Assembly: GCA_964602845.1 (NCBI GenBank)
Contig: CAZRSW010000013.1
Span: 1 to 52,245 of the forward strand
Direction of reading: 5' to 3'
Length of the DNA stretch: 52,245 nt
DNA from: CAZRSW01 sp964602845
Lineage (GTDB): Bacteria; Chloroflexota; Dehalococcoidia; Lucifugimonadales; UBA826
In this document: one piece after another, positions 51,874 through 52,245 of the stretch
Position numbering within the stretch: position 1 is the stretch's first letter
Layout: every line of letters begins with the position of its first letter
The notes under the pieces: generated by a model
The model's database searches: none
What the model saw: the letters and a program-made list of their open reading frames with translations, nothing else
What the model was told of the DNA's origin: nothing
Program-made: the position numbers and the translations under genes

Positions 51874-52245
51874 ATGAAAAACCGTAAATTAATTGCATCC
51901 GTGGTTGTCATTGCAGTAGTTGTAGCACTGGCTGTAGCATTGTTTTTATATGTACTCCCTCAAAATATCGCTCAACCGGAAACAATTGATTCTGAGTTTG
52001 ATACCGTATTTCTAGAACAGAAAACCCTCCGTCTTTATGAAACTTTTGAAGGCACCCTGGAATATGACGAGGATATCAAAATAGTTGCCACAAAAGAGGG
52101 CATATTAACTTATCTAGCTTCAGAGGGACAAGAATTGGGACGCGGGGCAGAGCTTTACAGAATATACAGATCCATAGAACCTTCACAACTGCTAGAAATA
52201 CAACAACAAATCAGTTCTTCCGAAGCCAGCGTCGCACAGGCAGAA
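51874..52245 (+). CDS. Efflux periplasmic adaptor subunit (HlyD/MacA type), 3' end cut off by the window edge
   Basis: The 124 readable codons give a membrane anchor (KLIASVVVIAVVVALAVALF, about 5-24), then a barrel-sandwich half-motif GTLEYDEDIKIVATKEGILTYLASEGQELGRGAELYRI (split; about 62-98) and the beginning of the coiled-coil hairpin (LLEIQQQISSSEASVAQAE). It would link an inner-membrane transporter to the cell envelope. A GTG 15 bases upstream is an alternative start; neither has a clear Shine-Dalgarno. The partner ABC transporter (MacB-like) is expected beyond the edge. It is probably cotranscribed with the lipoprotein. Confidence 0.82.
   Translation, partial: MKNRKLIASVVVIAVVVALAVALFLYVLPQNIAQPETIDSEFDTVFLEQKTLRLYETFEGTLEYDEDIKIVATKEGILTYLASEGQELGRGAELYRIYRSIEPSQLLEIQQQISSSEASVAQAE

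Overview
The window looks like a contig from a metagenome-assembled or single-cell genome of a marine Chloroflexota bacterium, most likely Dehalococcoidia of the SAR202 type. This placement is inferred from gene content. The signs are a dipeptide-type binding lipoprotein whose mature N-terminus is a Val-Glu-Lys repeat (a style common in Chloroflexota), an orphan CoxL-like molybdenum subunit, many paralogous oxidoreductases and amidohydrolases, a split methylmalonyl-CoA mutase and moderately AT-rich DNA. A run of exactly 100 N (2974-3073) is an assembly scaffold gap. No rRNA, insertion sequence, prophage or CRISPR array was found.

Layout. 1-2849 (minus): binding protein and truncated permease of a peptide-type ABC importer. 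3123-8249: HpcH-family aldolase, a conserved unknown protein, PyrD, ribokinase coupled to a HAD phosphatase, and a possible 28-residue membrane peptide. 8304-13341: uronate-dehydrogenase-like SDR, lone xanthine-dehydrogenase-type molybdenum subunit, GroEL. 13435-17644: a three-gene, start/stop-overlapping Gld-type ABC operon in which permease and GldG are fused. 17686-22054 (minus): methylmalonyl-CoA mutase large subunit, acyl-CoA dehydrogenase, epimerase, B12-binding subunit and a divergent PlsY. 22216-23867: RuvB and a YqaA/DedA membrane protein, convergent.

23883-28892: 5-oxoprolinase genes pxpA-pxpB-pxpC plus a ketopantoate-reductase-like gene, opposite a LysR regulator; the shared intergenic region carries three inverted repeats. 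28908-29660: tRNA-Gly(CCC), a Lin0512-family protein and tRNA-Ile(GAT). 29762-35585: Cas4-like PD-(D/E)XK protein, Ste24-type M48 protease, ThiL, a small unknown protein, PncB and a pentapeptide-repeat protein. 35730-39202: D-aminoacylase-like amidohydrolase, GNAT acetyltransferase, FAH-family hydrolase. 39329-45968: two SDRs, a methyltransferase, a Zn alcohol dehydrogenase, a Gfo/Idh/MocA oxidoreductase, a SnoaL-like protein and a TIM-barrel amidohydrolase. 46169-50881 (minus): gamma-glutamyltranspeptidase, a small unknown protein and a penicillin-acylase-family Ntn hydrolase. 51094-end: a lipoprotein with duplicated Cys repeats and the start of an efflux periplasmic adaptor.

Taken together the genes suggest a heterotroph living on peptides, amides and carboxylic acids. 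Peptide-type import, D-aminoacylase, gamma-glutamyltranspeptidase, penicillin acylase and 5-oxoprolinase would release amino and organic acids. Methylmalonyl-CoA mutase and epimerase would carry propionyl-CoA-derived carbon to succinyl-CoA. The best candidates for something new are the LysR/pxpABC/reductase locus, the orphan CoxL-like enzyme, the GldF-GldG fusion operon, the Cas4-like protein without CRISPR, and several strong unassigned inverted repeats, above all the perfect 15-bp-arm palindrome at 40141-40172.
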